Source of the DNA: an uncultured Rhodospirillaceae bacterium
Lineage (GTDB): Bacteria; Pseudomonadota; Alphaproteobacteria; Rhodospirillales; Magnetospirillaceae
Assembly: GCA_903941105.1 (NCBI GenBank)
Contig: CAJANL010000061.1
Location: forward strand, 1-46,079
Length of the DNA: 46,079 bases
Direction of reading: 5' to 3'
In this document: positions 45,902 through 46,079 of the stretch, one piece after another
Layout: the number at the start of each line of letters is the position of its first letter
How positions within the stretch are numbered: the first letter of the stretch is position 1
Notes under the pieces: generated by a model
What the model was told of the DNA's origin: nothing
Database searches by the model: none
The model's input: the letters and a program-made list of their open reading frames with translations, nothing else
Program-made: the position numbers and the translations under genes

Positions 45902-46079
45902 TCAGCCCAGCAGGCTGCGCAGCATCCACGCCGTCTTTTCGTGCACCTGCATGCGCTGGGTCAGCAGGTCGGCGGTGGGTTCGTCATGGGCCTCGTCCAC
46001 CACCGGGAAGATGGAACGCGCGGTGCGCACCACCGCCTCCTGGTCCTTGACCAGTTGAGCGATCATTTCCTCGGCCGCG
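45902..46079 (-). CDS. dps: Dps DNA-protection/ferritin-like protein (C-terminal part)
   Basis: Only the last 58 codons are inside the window. The peptide ([46 protein letters not shown]) matches the C-terminal helices of Dps, which stores iron in a 12-mer and protects DNA. The TGA stop is at 45902-45904. The start and the ferroxidase residues lie beyond the window edge. This is a truncation by the window, not a broken gene. Confidence 0.9.
   Translation of the reverse strand, partial: AAEEMIAQLVKDQEAVVRTARSIFPVVDEAHDEPTADLLTQRMQVHEKTAWMLRSLLG

Overview
This high-GC window reads as chromosome from an alphaproteobacterium, most likely a Rhodospirillales member close to Magnetospirillum. That placement is inference from gene content and protein style (Kv-type K+ channel, hybrid aerobic/anaerobic cobalamin genes, two-domain cold-shock protein, many REC, MCP and PP2C signalling proteins). 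No rRNA or magnetosome gene is present.

Left part (1-10310): tRNA-Glu, a receiver/pentapeptide-repeat fusion, small envelope proteins, an ElbB-like protein, an M32 carboxypeptidase, an IS630 transposase remnant, and a two-gene membrane signalling unit (a lone sensor plus an 1122-residue sensor/PP2C phosphatase/anti-sigma-type kinase). It ends in a scar of three broken genes: a tandem-receiver fragment, an AlpA fragment and an outer-membrane protein N-terminus.

Mobile island (about 10315-17420): an integrated iteron plasmid. It carries an XRE regulator, a Rep_3 initiator with four 22-bp-period iterons, a ParDE-type toxin-antitoxin pair, a DUF4102 tyrosine integrase, and small unknown genes. 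One attachment core is inside an intact tRNA-Thr(TGT); a second identical 67-bp core lies 2.3 kb away in inverted, not direct, orientation. Each core has its own cluster of TAGGTAAC arm-type sites. Integrase acting on this pair would invert, not excise, the intervening DNA. This is the most unusual structure in the window.

Middle part (17475-27660): a conserved 566-residue unknown, a voltage-gated K+ channel, cobA-cbiX (translationally coupled), ndk, two phosphohexomutases, a CBS-domain protein and a PhaJ-like hydratase.

Cobalamin region (27720-40643): cobP-cobW-cobN on the plus strand, followed by a glycosyltransferase-like gene and a mini chemoreceptor protein; then a minus-strand run cobA2, COG2836 membrane protein, SCO protein, cobB; then cbiD-cobK (plus) meeting cobM (minus) tail to tail. 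With cobA-cbiX at 21 kb these cover precorrin-2 formation, C11 and C1 methylation, precorrin-6A reduction, a,c-amidation, cobalt insertion and nucleotide-loop activation. The remaining steps (CobI, CobJ, CobL, CobH, CobO, CobQ, CobS/T and others) are not in the window. cobN carries two in-frame palindromic repeat insertions.

Right part (40760-46079): a secreted small protein, an anti-sigma-like fragment, a Sel1-repeat protein, a two-domain cold-shock protein, a PAP2 phosphatase translationally coupled to a GT39-type glycosyltransferase, and the C-terminus of a Dps protein cut by the window end.
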